A stretch of 60,532 nucleotides of DNA. Source: CALCKU01 sp964654665. GTDB taxonomy: Bacteria > Pseudomonadota > Alphaproteobacteria > Caulobacterales > Maricaulaceae. Positions 14,789-23,094 of the stretch are shown piece by piece. Made by a program: the position numbers and the translations under genes. Where the stretch lies: the NCBI GenBank assembly GCA_964654665.1, contig CAZZKV010000017.1, positions 1-60,532 of the forward strand, read 5' to 3'. A model generated the notes under the pieces. That model was not told the origin of the DNA. It saw only the letters and a program-made list of their open reading frames with translations, and did not search any database. Numbering within the stretch: the stretch's first letter is position 1; every line of letters begins with the position of its first letter.

Positions 14789-17386
14789 TTACTTCTTAAT
14801 AGCCGCTTTTTTAGCTGCGGGTTTCTTTTTTGCGGCCGGTTTTTTCTTAGCGGTCGATTTCTTTTTTGCGGCCGGTTTTTTCTTTTTACCGGATTTAGCT
14901 TCCTTTTCTGCAATATATTCCAAAGCCATCTCTATAGTGATATCTTCGGGTTTAGTGCCTTTAGGAATTGTGGCGTTTACTTTTTCATATTTGACATAAG
15001 CCCCGTAACGCCCATCCATAATCTTGATCGGTTTCTCCGTTGCGGGATGTTTGCCAAGGTCTTTGAGAACCTTCCCCGCAGAGCGTCCCCGCCCCGGATT
15101 GGCTTTCTTTTCAGCCAACATAACAACAGCGCGGTTAAGGCCAATTTCAAACATCTCTTCAGCCGTTGGTAAATTCACATAAATTCCATCATGCAAAATA
15201 TAAGGGCCAAAACGTCCCAAGGCCCCGGAGATTTTTTTACCATCATCCGGATGTATGCCGACTTCGCGCGGTAAAGACAGAAGCCGCAGGGCTTTTTCCA
15301 AATCGATGGAATCAAAGGGCCAGTTTTTCGGCAAGGATGTGCGTTTTGGCTTTTTATCAGTTGGCATTTCTACATAAGGCCCAAAGCGGCCATTTTTCAG
15401 CATAATGTCGACGCCGGTATCCGGGTGTTGCCCCAATAATTTATCATCCCCGCCATCATTGGCTCCATCACCTTGTCCAAAGGGGCGTGTGAATTTACAA
15501 TCAGGGTAATTAGAGCAGCCAACAAATGCGCCATATTTTCCTAGTTTAAGGCTGAGTTGCCCATCGTCACATCGGGTGCATTTACGCGGATCCGTACCGT
15601 CTTCTTTATCGGGAAAGACCAATGGACGTAGCGCGTCATTAAGCGCGTCTAAAACATGGGTCACGCGCAGGTCTTTTGTTTCGGCAACATGGGCCGAAAA
15701 CTGATTCCAGAAATCATGTAAGAGTTTTTTCCAACCCAGATCGCCGGCCGATACGAGGTCAAGCCGTTCTTCGAGGTCGGCTGTGTAATCATATTGGACA
15801 TATTTCGAGAAGAAATTTTCGAGAAAAGCTGTAACCAAACGCCCTTTGTCATCAGGTGTAAAGCGGCGTTTATCAAGATTTACATAGCCGCGATCCTGCA
15901 GCACTTTAAGGATGGAGGCATAGGTTGATGGTCGTCCGATGCCAAGCTCTTCCATACGTTTAACAAGGCTGGCTTCGGAATATCGCGGCGGCGGTTGTGT
16001 GAAGTGCTGGTCAGCATTCACATCACCGGCCCGGGCGTTATCACCTGCTATGACGGCCGGCAGAACGGCATCGCTTTCTTCGATATCTTCAGCCGATTTG
16101 GCAACCTCATAAAGTTTAAGAAATCCGTCAAACCGGATCACCTGACCAGAAGCCCGCAAGCCAACGGAATTATCATTATCCCCAATTTCAATGGTGGTAC
16201 GTTCTAATTGTGCTTCGGCCATTTGGCTGGCCATGGCGCGCTTCCAGATCAACTCATAGAGTTTTGCCATATCGCCCGATAATTTCAATTTTGATGGATG
16301 GCGACGAAAACTAGTAGGGCGAATAGCTTCATGGGCCTCTTGTGCGTTTTTTGCTTTGGTTTTATACATGCGCGGAGATTTGGGCAGATAAGTCTGACCA
16401 TAGCTATCCTCAATCATACCGCGGCATTCGGCTATCGCTTCGCCGACCATCGAAATTCCATCGGTTCGCATATAGGTAATCAGGCCGACGGTTTCGCCGC
16501 CTATATCGACGCCTTCATACAGCTTTTGTGCTGTTTGCATGGTGCGGGTTGCAGAGAAACCTAATTTCCGAGAGGCATCCTGCTGCAAGGTTGATGTCTG
16601 GAAAGGCGCATAGGGGCGGCGTTTGACAGGCTTTGCGACAACTGATTTTACGGAAAGAGGAGCCGTTTCCACCGCGCGTTTGGCATCCATAGCCAAGGCC
16701 TCGGTGTTTAGCGTGAATTTATCAAGTTTCTCGCCTTTTAACGAAATCAGCTTAGCACTAAATGGCGCACCTTTCTCATTGCTGATCAGCGTGTCTACGG
16801 TCCAATATTCGCGGGGGTTAAATTGTTCAATTTCTGTCTCGCGTTCGCAAATAAGGCGCAAGGCCACGGATTGCACACGTCCGGCAGACCGCGCACCGGG
16901 GAGTTTACGCCATAATACAGGGGATAAAGTAAAACCGACCAGATAGTCCAAAGCCCGGCGTGCAAGATAGGCTTCGACAAGTTCCATATCCAACGCCCGC
17001 GGTGTGGCAATGGCCTCTGTTACAGATTTTTTTGTGATTGCATTGAACACAACACGTTCAATCGATTTGTCTTTTAAGGCTTTCTTCTTTTGTAGAACTT
17101 CCAGCAAATGCCAGGAAATCGCTTCCCCTTCTCTATCCGGGTCAGTCGCGAGTATGAGTTTATCGGCCGTCTTGAGGGCTGTCTCGATATCTTTAATGCG
17201 TTTTTTGGAATTTGTATCCACATTCCAGGTCATTTGGAAATCAGCCTCGGGGTCTACAGATCCATTTTTGGACGGCAAATCGCGGACATGACCAAAGCTG
17301 GCCAGAACCTTATAATCTTTGCCGAGATATTTTTCGATTGTTTTCGCTTTCGCTGGCGATTCCACGATGACAAGATTTTTGCTCAT
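14789..17386 (-). CDS. topA: DNA topoisomerase I
   Basis: 865 residues. TOPRIM domain at the N-terminus (VIVESPAKAKTIEKYLG, ATDPDREGEAISWHL), the active-site tyrosine in GLITYMRTDG, and one C-terminal zinc-binding motif CTRCDDGQ...CSNYPDC at about 600-632, followed by repeated topoisomerase C-terminal repeats (GRFGPYV, GRFGPYI, GRYGAYV). The tail is a lysine/alanine repeat (blocks of AAKKK), which probably binds DNA non-specifically. The enzyme relaxes negative supercoils. ATG with GGATG upstream. It is the first gene of the topA-rnr-Nudix operon. Confidence 0.97.
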   Translation of the reverse strand: MSKNLVIVESPAKAKTIEKYLGKDYKVLASFGHVRDLPSKNGSVDPEADFQMTWNVDTNSKKRIKDIETALKTADKLILATDPDREGEAISWHLLEVLQKKKALKDKSIERVVFNAITKKSVTEAIATPRALDMELVEAYLARRALDYLVGFTLSPVLWRKLPGARSAGRVQSVALRLICERETEIEQFNPREYWTVDTLISNEKGAPFSAKLISLKGEKLDKFTLNTEALAMDAKRAVETAPLSVKSVVAKPVKRRPYAPFQTSTLQQDASRKLGFSATRTMQTAQKLYEGVDIGGETVGLITYMRTDGISMVGEAIAECRGMIEDSYGQTYLPKSPRMYKTKAKNAQEAHEAIRPTSFRRHPSKLKLSGDMAKLYELIWKRAMASQMAEAQLERTTIEIGDNDNSVGLRASGQVIRFDGFLKLYEVAKSAEDIEESDAVLPAVIAGDNARAGDVNADQHFTQPPPRYSEASLVKRMEELGIGRPSTYASILKVLQDRGYVNLDKRRFTPDDKGRLVTAFLENFFSKYVQYDYTADLEERLDLVSAGDLGWKKLLHDFWNQFSAHVAETKDLRVTHVLDALNDALRPLVFPDKEDGTDPRKCTRCDDGQLSLKLGKYGAFVGCSNYPDCKFTRPFGQGDGANDGGDDKLLGQHPDTGVDIMLKNGRFGPYVEMPTDKKPKRTSLPKNWPFDSIDLEKALRLLSLPREVGIHPDDGKKISGALGRFGPYILHDGIYVNLPTAEEMFEIGLNRAVVMLAEKKANPGRGRSAGKVLKDLGKHPATEKPIKIMDGRYGAYVKYEKVNATIPKGTKPEDITIEMALEYIAEKEAKSGKKKKPAAKKKSTAKKKPAAKKKPAAKKAAIKK

Positions 17387-17555
17387 AGCGCATCCAAATA
17401 ACTAAGTAATACAGCGATCGCTCAGCAAGCCGAGGCGTGCCTAAATCGGGCGCACACATGGGGGAAGCCTTCTCGCTTGTCAACACGGCTTATGTTTTGG
17501 CCTTTATATTCGGCCAACTCTGCTTAGGAACATATAAAAATACACTTTACACGTC

Positions 17556-17573
17556 TATAATTATATAATTATA
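17556..17573. repeat. Perfect 18-base palindrome in the topA/17605 intergenic region
   Basis: TATAATTATATAATTATA is its own reverse complement. It lies 32 bases before the small gene at 17605 and could supply -10 elements in both directions or be an operator. AT-rich palindromes can arise by chance. Confidence 0.4.
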
Positions 17574-17604
17574 CTTAAAATTGTTTTATAGGTGGAGCAA
17601 AATT

Positions 17605-17799
17605 ATGGGGCACGTAAAAAATAGTGCGAGAGCGCAAGGGGGTTTAGATCATACGGAATCTGTTGATATTCCGGATGATGCGGTGCGCAGTTACATAGCA
17701 GATATGCTGCATTCTTTATCAGCCATTGCTGGCGCCGCGAATTTATCTGAAGTGCAATCCGTTTTGCATATGGCAAAAGCGGCTATAGAAAACGGTTAA
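17605..17799 (+). CDS. Small conserved-looking protein of unknown function
   Basis: 64 residues, MGHVKNSARAQGGLDHTESV then DIPDDAVRSYIADMLHSLSAIAG and LSEVQSVLHMAKAAIENG. Predicted mostly alpha-helical, soluble, no signal. GGTGGAG lies eight bases upstream of the ATG at 17605, which supports it over the longer reading from 17581. I recognise the shape from short alphaproteobacterial hypothetical proteins but know no function. It is convergent with dprA, 35 bases away. Confidence 0.7.
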   Translation: MGHVKNSARAQGGLDHTESVDIPDDAVRSYIADMLHSLSAIAGAANLSEVQSVLHMAKAAIENG

Positions 17800-17834
17800 A
17801 ACTTAGGGATATGGCCAAGAGTCATTGGTCAGGT

Positions 17835-18944
17835 CTAACGAAACAAATTAAGCCCTATGCGCCCGTCGGGTTCGACCAAAATTTCACCGCTGATTTCCAT
17901 TTCCATCAAGGCAGCATTGGCTATGGCGGTTATAATGCCGCTTTGCCGAATAATTTCATCGCGCTGGGTCGGCGTTGGAGAGAGCAGAGGCAGAAGTTTA
18001 GCCCGCGCTTTTTCAATGTTATCGGCGGCGCCTTCCCAATCAAATTCAGGTTGATCATAATTCTCATCAGCTTCGGCTATATGCGGGGGTGGTGTGTTCT
18101 CAAGAACATCGAGCACATCTGCCGTGCTTTCTATCAATGCGGCCCCTTGTTGTATCAATCGATTGCAGCCTTTAGTGCGCGGATCAAGCGGGGAACCGGG
18201 AACAGCCATCACCTCGCGGTTTTGTTCTAAAGCATAACGTGCGGTGATTAGCGTGCCAGACCGTTCGGCCGCTTCGATAATAATAACGCCGAGTGATAGA
18301 CCCGATACAAGACGGTTGCGGCGCGGGAAATCCCGGGCTGTTGCGCGGTACCCCAACGGGTTTTCTGATATCAATGTTCCCTTTTCGACTATAGAATGGT
18401 ACAAATCAGTATTTTGGCGAGGATAAATATGATCAACGCCGCCGCCTAATACAGCGATTGTACCAGTGTTTAAGGCACCTTGATGGGCCGCTGTATCAAT
18501 GCCGCGCGCCAAGCCAGAAATAATAATTAATCCGGCCTCTCCTAACTCGCCGGCTATTTGCCGGGCAAATCGCTGGCCAATGGCCGAGGCATTGCGTGAC
18601 CCGATGATTGCGACGCTGGCTTGGTGTAAAATATCTGTGCGCCCTAAGACGCTGATAAGGGGCGGGCAGGGGTCTATAGCCCGTAGATATGGCGGATAAT
18701 CAGGCTCACAGGATGCAATCAACCGCGCCCCTCGGGCCTCTGTGGCTTCCATTTCAGCTTCTATGGTGGCCAAGGCGGGGATGTTTACAGATTTACGTCG
18801 GGCAATAGACGGCAAAGCGTTTAGGGCTGCATCAGCGGTTTTATAGCGGGCGAGTAAGTCACGAAAGGCAACAGGGCCAACAGTGGGTGTACGGATAAGG
18901 CGGAGCCAGTCGCGGCGTTCGGAAAACGATAGCTCAGCGCGCAT
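17835..18944 (-). CDS. dprA: DNA-processing protein DprA
   Basis: 369 residues. N-terminal SAM-like region (about 1-70), Rossmann-like DprA domain (about 80-290) with GSRNASAIGQRFA, SGLARGIDTAAHQGAL, FPRRNRLVSGLS and GSGTLITARYALEQNRE-type blocks, and a C-terminal winged-helix domain (about 305-369). DprA loads RecA on incoming single-stranded DNA in natural transformation and is also broadly conserved in non-competent species. It starts two bases after the plsY stop, so the two are cotranscribed, a common arrangement in Alphaproteobacteria. Confidence 0.95.
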   Translation of the reverse strand: MRAELSFSERRDWLRLIRTPTVGPVAFRDLLARYKTADAALNALPSIARRKSVNIPALATIEAEMEATEARGARLIASCEPDYPPYLRAIDPCPPLISVLGRTDILHQASVAIIGSRNASAIGQRFARQIAGELGEAGLIIISGLARGIDTAAHQGALNTGTIAVLGGGVDHIYPRQNTDLYHSIVEKGTLISENPLGYRATARDFPRRNRLVSGLSLGVIIIEAAERSGTLITARYALEQNREVMAVPGSPLDPRTKGCNRLIQQGAALIESTADVLDVLENTPPPHIAEADENYDQPEFDWEGAADNIEKARAKLLPLLSPTPTQRDEIIRQSGIITAIANAALMEMEISGEILVEPDGRIGLNLFR

Positions 18945-18946
18945 TA

Positions 18947-19552
18947 TCAGGTCTTTCTGGTTTTTGCAGCGCCAATTTTTGGTTCTGTCCTGTTTATTAT
19001 ACGGGCTATATTGTCTTTATGACGAATGAAAATGATGAAGGCTAAAATAATACATAATAGGCTGACGGCATTGGAGCCTAATCCATAGGCTATAAAGGGG
19101 GATAAGGCAGCAGCGACCAAAGCGGAGAGCGAAGATAACCGCGTAATAAGGGCTGTGCCGAGCCAAATAATAGCGGCGACGGCGCCTACGGGCCAAGCCA
19201 CCGCAAACAGGCAGCCAAAGAATGTAGCGACGCCTTTGCCGCCTTTAAATTTAAGCCAAACCGGAAAACAGTGCCCGATCAAAGCGGCAGCCCCTGCGTA
19301 AAGCCCTATAGGCGCGCCGAACACAGTGTTAAACACCCAAGCGGCAAGGCCGGCTTTGGCGGCATCAAAGACAAGGGTGAGGACGGCTAAATCTTTACGG
19401 CCTGTCCGCAATACATTGGTTGCTCCAATATTGCCTGACCCGATAGTCCGAATATCCCCTTGCCCTGTTGCCCGGGCAATTAAGAAACCAAAAGGAATAG
19501 AGCCCAAAAGATAACCGCCAATTAAGGCATAGAAAATCGCCGTTGAAAACAT
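18947..19552 (-). CDS. plsY: Glycerol-3-phosphate acyltransferase PlsY
   Basis: 201 residues, five to six membrane helices. Family motifs: LLGSIPFGFLIAR near the N-terminus, the catalytic SGNIGATNVLR loop, GHCFPVWLKFKGGKGVAT and a C-terminal FIRHKDNIARI. PlsY transfers the acyl group from acyl-phosphate to glycerol-3-phosphate, the first step of phospholipid synthesis, at the inner membrane. The ATG at 19550-19552 places the first helix at the N-terminus; a TTG seven codons upstream is open but has no better ribosome site. It is the first gene of plsY-dprA. Confidence 0.95.
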   Translation of the reverse strand: MFSTAIFYALIGGYLLGSIPFGFLIARATGQGDIRTIGSGNIGATNVLRTGRKDLAVLTLVFDAAKAGLAAWVFNTVFGAPIGLYAGAAALIGHCFPVWLKFKGGKGVATFFGCLFAVAWPVGAVAAIIWLGTALITRLSSLSALVAAALSPFIAYGLGSNAVSLLCIILAFIIFIRHKDNIARIINRTEPKIGAAKTRKT

Positions 19553-19635
19553 AAGGCGAACATGCCGGAGCAATGCACATGAGTCAAACGAGAGTTTGGT
19601 TTAAAGGTCGTGGTGTATTTATATGCCGTGTTTAT

Positions 19636-20334
19636 TTACGCAGCATCTTTCTTATACCGCCACGCACCATACGGGTGCGGGTTGAGTAAATGGATGTAAA
19701 GCCTATCAAAAAGACTATATTTTATACGTTCCAATTCAGGTGTTTCGTCCAGGACATGCGAACATATGCTATGATTATAAATTAGCACCATGTCTCTGGG
19801 GCGGTCTTTTAAGTCTTTAAGAAGATTGTTGAGGAAATCATCAAACATAGGCCGGTCAAAAGAATTGTTTACGAAAATCAACAAGTCGTGATCGGGATAT
19901 CGCATTGTCGTTCCGTCAATCGCTTCATTAGCCCATTGGACATCCATGTCTTTGAGGGCAATTTCGCAATTCTCTACGCCTGTCTGAGCCAAAGAGGGAA
20001 CATATTCAATACCCAGAACTTTTTTAAACCCGCGTTCGGCGGCTATAATCAACATGCGCGCTTTTCCGGCACCAATATCAATATAGGTTGATGTCTCGCG
20101 CGAAAGGTGATCACCAGGACGATGGATTGCATTAAACAACCAAACCGGCAGAGCGCCGTATAATTCATCAATTTCAAATCCGGAAAAATCTACGGGATCA
20201 TCACTTAATTGGGAAATATAGGCCAGTTCACAAGTCTCTATATTTCGTTTTTTATCATAATTAGCATCAACAATACTATGAATCTTCATGATAATTTTAT
20301 TGTAAAAAATTCTAAATTTACTCTTTTTCCGCAT
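19636..20334 (-). CDS. Putative SAM-dependent methyltransferase (copy A)
   Basis: 232 residues. A class I methyltransferase motif I is seen as TYIDIGAGKARMLIIAAERG (about 89-108), followed by a second acidic-strand motif VLGIEYVPSLAQTG. After that comes DHDLLIFVNNSFDRP, matching the D/NxxxFxxP position seen in its paralogue at 22019-22738, and a C-terminal HPYGAWRYK. The sequence aligns along its length with that paralogue, including IDELY near residue 60 and LERIKYSLFDRLYIHLLNPH near the end. The ATG at 20332-20334 follows GGTGGGGA. The target (protein, sugar or small molecule) is unknown. The flippase gene lies just upstream. Confidence 0.72.
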   Translation of the reverse strand: MRKKSKFRIFYNKIIMKIHSIVDANYDKKRNIETCELAYISQLSDDPVDFSGFEIDELYGALPVWLFNAIHRPGDHLSRETSTYIDIGAGKARMLIIAAERGFKKVLGIEYVPSLAQTGVENCEIALKDMDVQWANEAIDGTTMRYPDHDLLIFVNNSFDRPMFDDFLNNLLKDLKDRPRDMVLIYNHSICSHVLDETPELERIKYSLFDRLYIHLLNPHPYGAWRYKKDAA

Positions 20335-20421
20335 GTGTTCCCCACCCAATATTTATACAAACCATTCGTTGCTCGTTTTGCCGAACAGCGCGGCTATTAT
20401 CACAAATTATCTATTAAATGA

Positions 20422-21867
20422 TTAAGATCGCCGGGAGGCTAAAAACTCTTTTACATAACTGCGACATTCGGCTGAATTTATGACCCAGCTTGTCAAGCCG
20501 TAAACGAGAGCTCCGACGGTTCCCTTTAAAGCTAATTCGATCACATCGGGCCAGGATTTAGGAATCGGTAACGCCAGAACGACAGTCGCCATAACGAGGC
20601 AGGATAGCCCGATTTGCAAAAAAGCTTTTACAGGGAGCGGTAAAGGGTAATATCGCCGTCCGACCAGCACTGCGAGAAAAAATCCGAGACCATAGGCAAT
20701 ACATGTCGCAATAACGGCGCCAATAAGGCCATAATCTGGAATTAGGATTGCATTGAGGATCAAATTTATCATGACTGGCGGGATCAAAATCCAGACAAAT
20801 ATATCGGTACGTTCTGAAATAATGAAAGCTTTATGGGCGTAATAAGTCAGCATTCCATTCATGACGGCGGCAAAGGCAATATAAGGCATAATTGTAATAG
20901 CCCCGGCTCTGACAGACTCACCTAAAATGATACCAGCGGGCTCGGCTACTAGGGCAATCCCCGTTGCGGCGGGCAGGGCGATCCAGAGCATGCCGGCCCC
21001 GCAGGATTTAAGAATTTTCAAGGCATTATCAGGGCTGTCTTTTTCTACGGCATTGATAATGACCGGAGTCAAAGCCATACTGATCCAGACGAATAAGACG
21101 TCAAGCGATCGGTTAGCCAGATTATACCCTGCATTATATTGACCGGCAAATTCCGTGCCAAGGAAATGGGCAATAAAATACATATCAGCTGAATTGAGCA
21201 TATATCCAAGCATCAGGGCTATGCTTATGGGAAAGCCATAGCGAAATGACTGTTTTATGCGGGCAGGTTCAAATTGTCCGCCCTTCATGAATTTAGTCAT
21301 GAAGGGAATTTCAAATAACATACTGGCCGAGAGCGCAATCAGAATGCCGATAAAGGGGGCAGATTCGCGTAAAGACGTGAACATAATCAACAGTATTCCG
21401 ATAGAAAATCCGCCAAGTGTAATGAGCGTATAAACCACGCTATAGCGGCGGCTGCGATTAGCGGCTAAATGCGATTCTAGTATTAAACAAGACAAATTCC
21501 GTAGGCTTAGAGCCCCAAGCGCAAAGGCCAAAACAACTTTGATGTGCGTATCAAGAGGCACAATGTAAAGAATAGCCAGTACAAGGATCACCATCAGCGT
21601 TCCAAAAATCAAACAAAAGGAGAATAGTGTTTTCGTAAAATCGTTGATTTTTCCATTTTTATCGGCGCGAGCCCAAAACCGGGCCATAGCAGATTCAATC
21701 CAGCTAAAGACCCCCATATGGACAAATTCGACAGTAATGACAGCTAAGGCATAAACACCAAATTCTGCGCCTGATAATAGGCGCGTCAATATCATTATAG
21801 TACCGAAACTAATAAAAATATTAGCCAGATTAACAGGAAGATATTCTAGAATTGATCGATCTGACAC
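20422..21867 (-). CDS. Oligosaccharide flippase-like membrane protein (Wzx/MATE type)
   Basis: 481 residues with about 12-14 hydrophobic helices and the N-terminal pattern ILEYLPVNLANIFISFGTIM then LLSGAEFGVYAL, typical of polysaccharide biosynthesis flippases (Wzx/MviN-MATE superfamily). It would move a lipid-linked glycan across the inner membrane. The start is GTG at 21865-21867 with a weak ribosome site. It is enclosed by two paralogous methyltransferase genes in the same direction, so it may act on the glycan or lipid they modify. No glycosyltransferase gene is seen within the window. Confidence 0.85.
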   Translation of the reverse strand: MSDRSILEYLPVNLANIFISFGTIMILTRLLSGAEFGVYALAVITVEFVHMGVFSWIESAMARFWARADKNGKINDFTKTLFSFCLIFGTLMVILVLAILYIVPLDTHIKVVLAFALGALSLRNLSCLILESHLAANRSRRYSVVYTLITLGGFSIGILLIMFTSLRESAPFIGILIALSASMLFEIPFMTKFMKGGQFEPARIKQSFRYGFPISIALMLGYMLNSADMYFIAHFLGTEFAGQYNAGYNLANRSLDVLFVWISMALTPVIINAVEKDSPDNALKILKSCGAGMLWIALPAATGIALVAEPAGIILGESVRAGAITIMPYIAFAAVMNGMLTYYAHKAFIISERTDIFVWILIPPVMINLILNAILIPDYGLIGAVIATCIAYGLGFFLAVLVGRRYYPLPLPVKAFLQIGLSCLVMATVVLALPIPKSWPDVIELALKGTVGALVYGLTSWVINSAECRSYVKEFLASRRS

Positions 21868-22018
21868 AGTAAGGGGCTCTTAGAGACAAAATATAAACGC
21901 GAAATTTACGATCTGTAAATTTAGGAATTATCCCATTTTTTAGATCCAAAGATTGAATATAAGAAAACTGTATATTTATACTTAATAAAAACGTTTCATT
22001 ACAAGCCTGTGCCTTGAT

Positions 22019-22738
22019 CTAGAGGCCGTGGTTGTCTGTCAAAGAGGCAGGCGGGGTGTAGTGCCACGCTCCATAGGAGTGATTTGAAAATAATTTCAGC
22101 ATTGTTTTCGACCAAAATGAATATTTCACACGCTCTAAAACGGGGCAGGAATCAAGTAAGTCGGCGCAATAGGCATGATGATAAATTAATGTCATTTTGC
22201 GTGGATTGGCGTTTAAGTTATTGATTAAATTGTCTAAAAATTTTTCAAAAACTGGAGGATCAAATGGATTATAGAGATATAAGGCCAGATCTGTGTCCGG
22301 ATAGGCATAAGATCGAACATCTTGTGATACAATATCCCAATTAGCCGTTTTATTCATTTGCGTGAGCGCTTTGCGAATATTTTTGCGCCCAAGGTCTGCG
22401 ATAGAAGGGACAAGCTCAACCCCAATTAACCTGTTAAACCCGGTTTCAATGCCTTGGATCATTATGCGCGCTTTACCACAGCCAATATCTATATATGTCA
22501 TATTTTTTTTACCTGGCCCCATGATGGGTTCGTGGCAGGCTTTGAACAATAAAGTTGGTGTCCCGCTATAGAGTTCATCTATAGCATAATCCGTGAAATC
22601 TAATTTATCCTGAAGCTCTGATATGGATATATTCGTCGATGTTTCGATATTATACTTAAGATCAAATCGATAATCCATATACCGATGAATGCGTGAAATG
22701 ACCCTTGAAAATAAGGAAGGTGTATGTTGACCAGCCAT
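22019..22738 (-). CDS. Putative SAM-dependent methyltransferase (copy B)
   Basis: 239 residues, paralogue of the gene at 19636-20334. Motif I is TYIDIGCGKARIMIQGIETG (about 82-101), followed by IGVELVPSIADLG, DLALYLYNPFDPPVFEKFL and a C-terminal SHSYGAWHY-like stretch (NHSYGAWHY). Shared blocks include AIDELYSGTP, LERVKYSFWSKTMLKLFSNH and YHHAYCADLLDSCP against YNHSICSHVLDETP. The NPFDPP motif in place of FDRP suggests this copy keeps more of the ancestral active site. GGGGA lies before the ATG. AT-rich, like its neighbour. Confidence 0.75.
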   Translation of the reverse strand: MAGQHTPSLFSRVISRIHRYMDYRFDLKYNIETSTNISISELQDKLDFTDYAIDELYSGTPTLLFKACHEPIMGPGKKNMTYIDIGCGKARIMIQGIETGFNRLIGVELVPSIADLGRKNIRKALTQMNKTANWDIVSQDVRSYAYPDTDLALYLYNPFDPPVFEKFLDNLINNLNANPRKMTLIYHHAYCADLLDSCPVLERVKYSFWSKTMLKLFSNHSYGAWHYTPPASLTDNHGL

Positions 22739-23094
22739 TAATACATATCCCCAATATTATCCTTTGATTTTCGATTATCCATGAAACCTGAGCGGTAAAA
22801 GATCAAGACAAACAATTTTTTTTGTGCGTATGCCTGTGTCTTTATAAGACAGTCAATATTTCACTTTCAATATTATATCTAGATCGATGAATATTATAGT
22901 ATAGTATAAATGCAGTATTCTTGCTCTCTATAGGCCTTGACGAATAGGTTTGTTGTAAGTGAGGCTACAACCAGTAAAATAAATATGTTCGGAGAAGGAC
23001 CAAAGACGAAATTGGGCCAACCGGATAAATAGATGCGTTTAAATAGCGAAATATTGCAGGACTGGCTGAATTAAGTTTATATCAAGAGGGAAAA
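22739..23094 (+). promoter_or_regulatory. 356-base AT-rich intergenic region with no gene
   Basis: No ORF with a credible start was found on either strand. It separates the minus-strand methyltransferase from the plus-strand aldehyde dehydrogenase and should hold divergent promoters. TTGACG near 22936 could be a -35 element, but no good -10 follows at 17 bases. A run ATAGTATAGTATAA near 22905 is repeat-like. GAGGG at about 23083-23087 is the ribosome site of the next gene. Confidence 0.4.

Noticed and set aside
14621..15172. 183-codon open frame antisense to topA and rnr
   Set aside because: Phe/Leu/Arg-rich product that mirrors the Lys/Ala repeat tail of TopA; no ribosome site.
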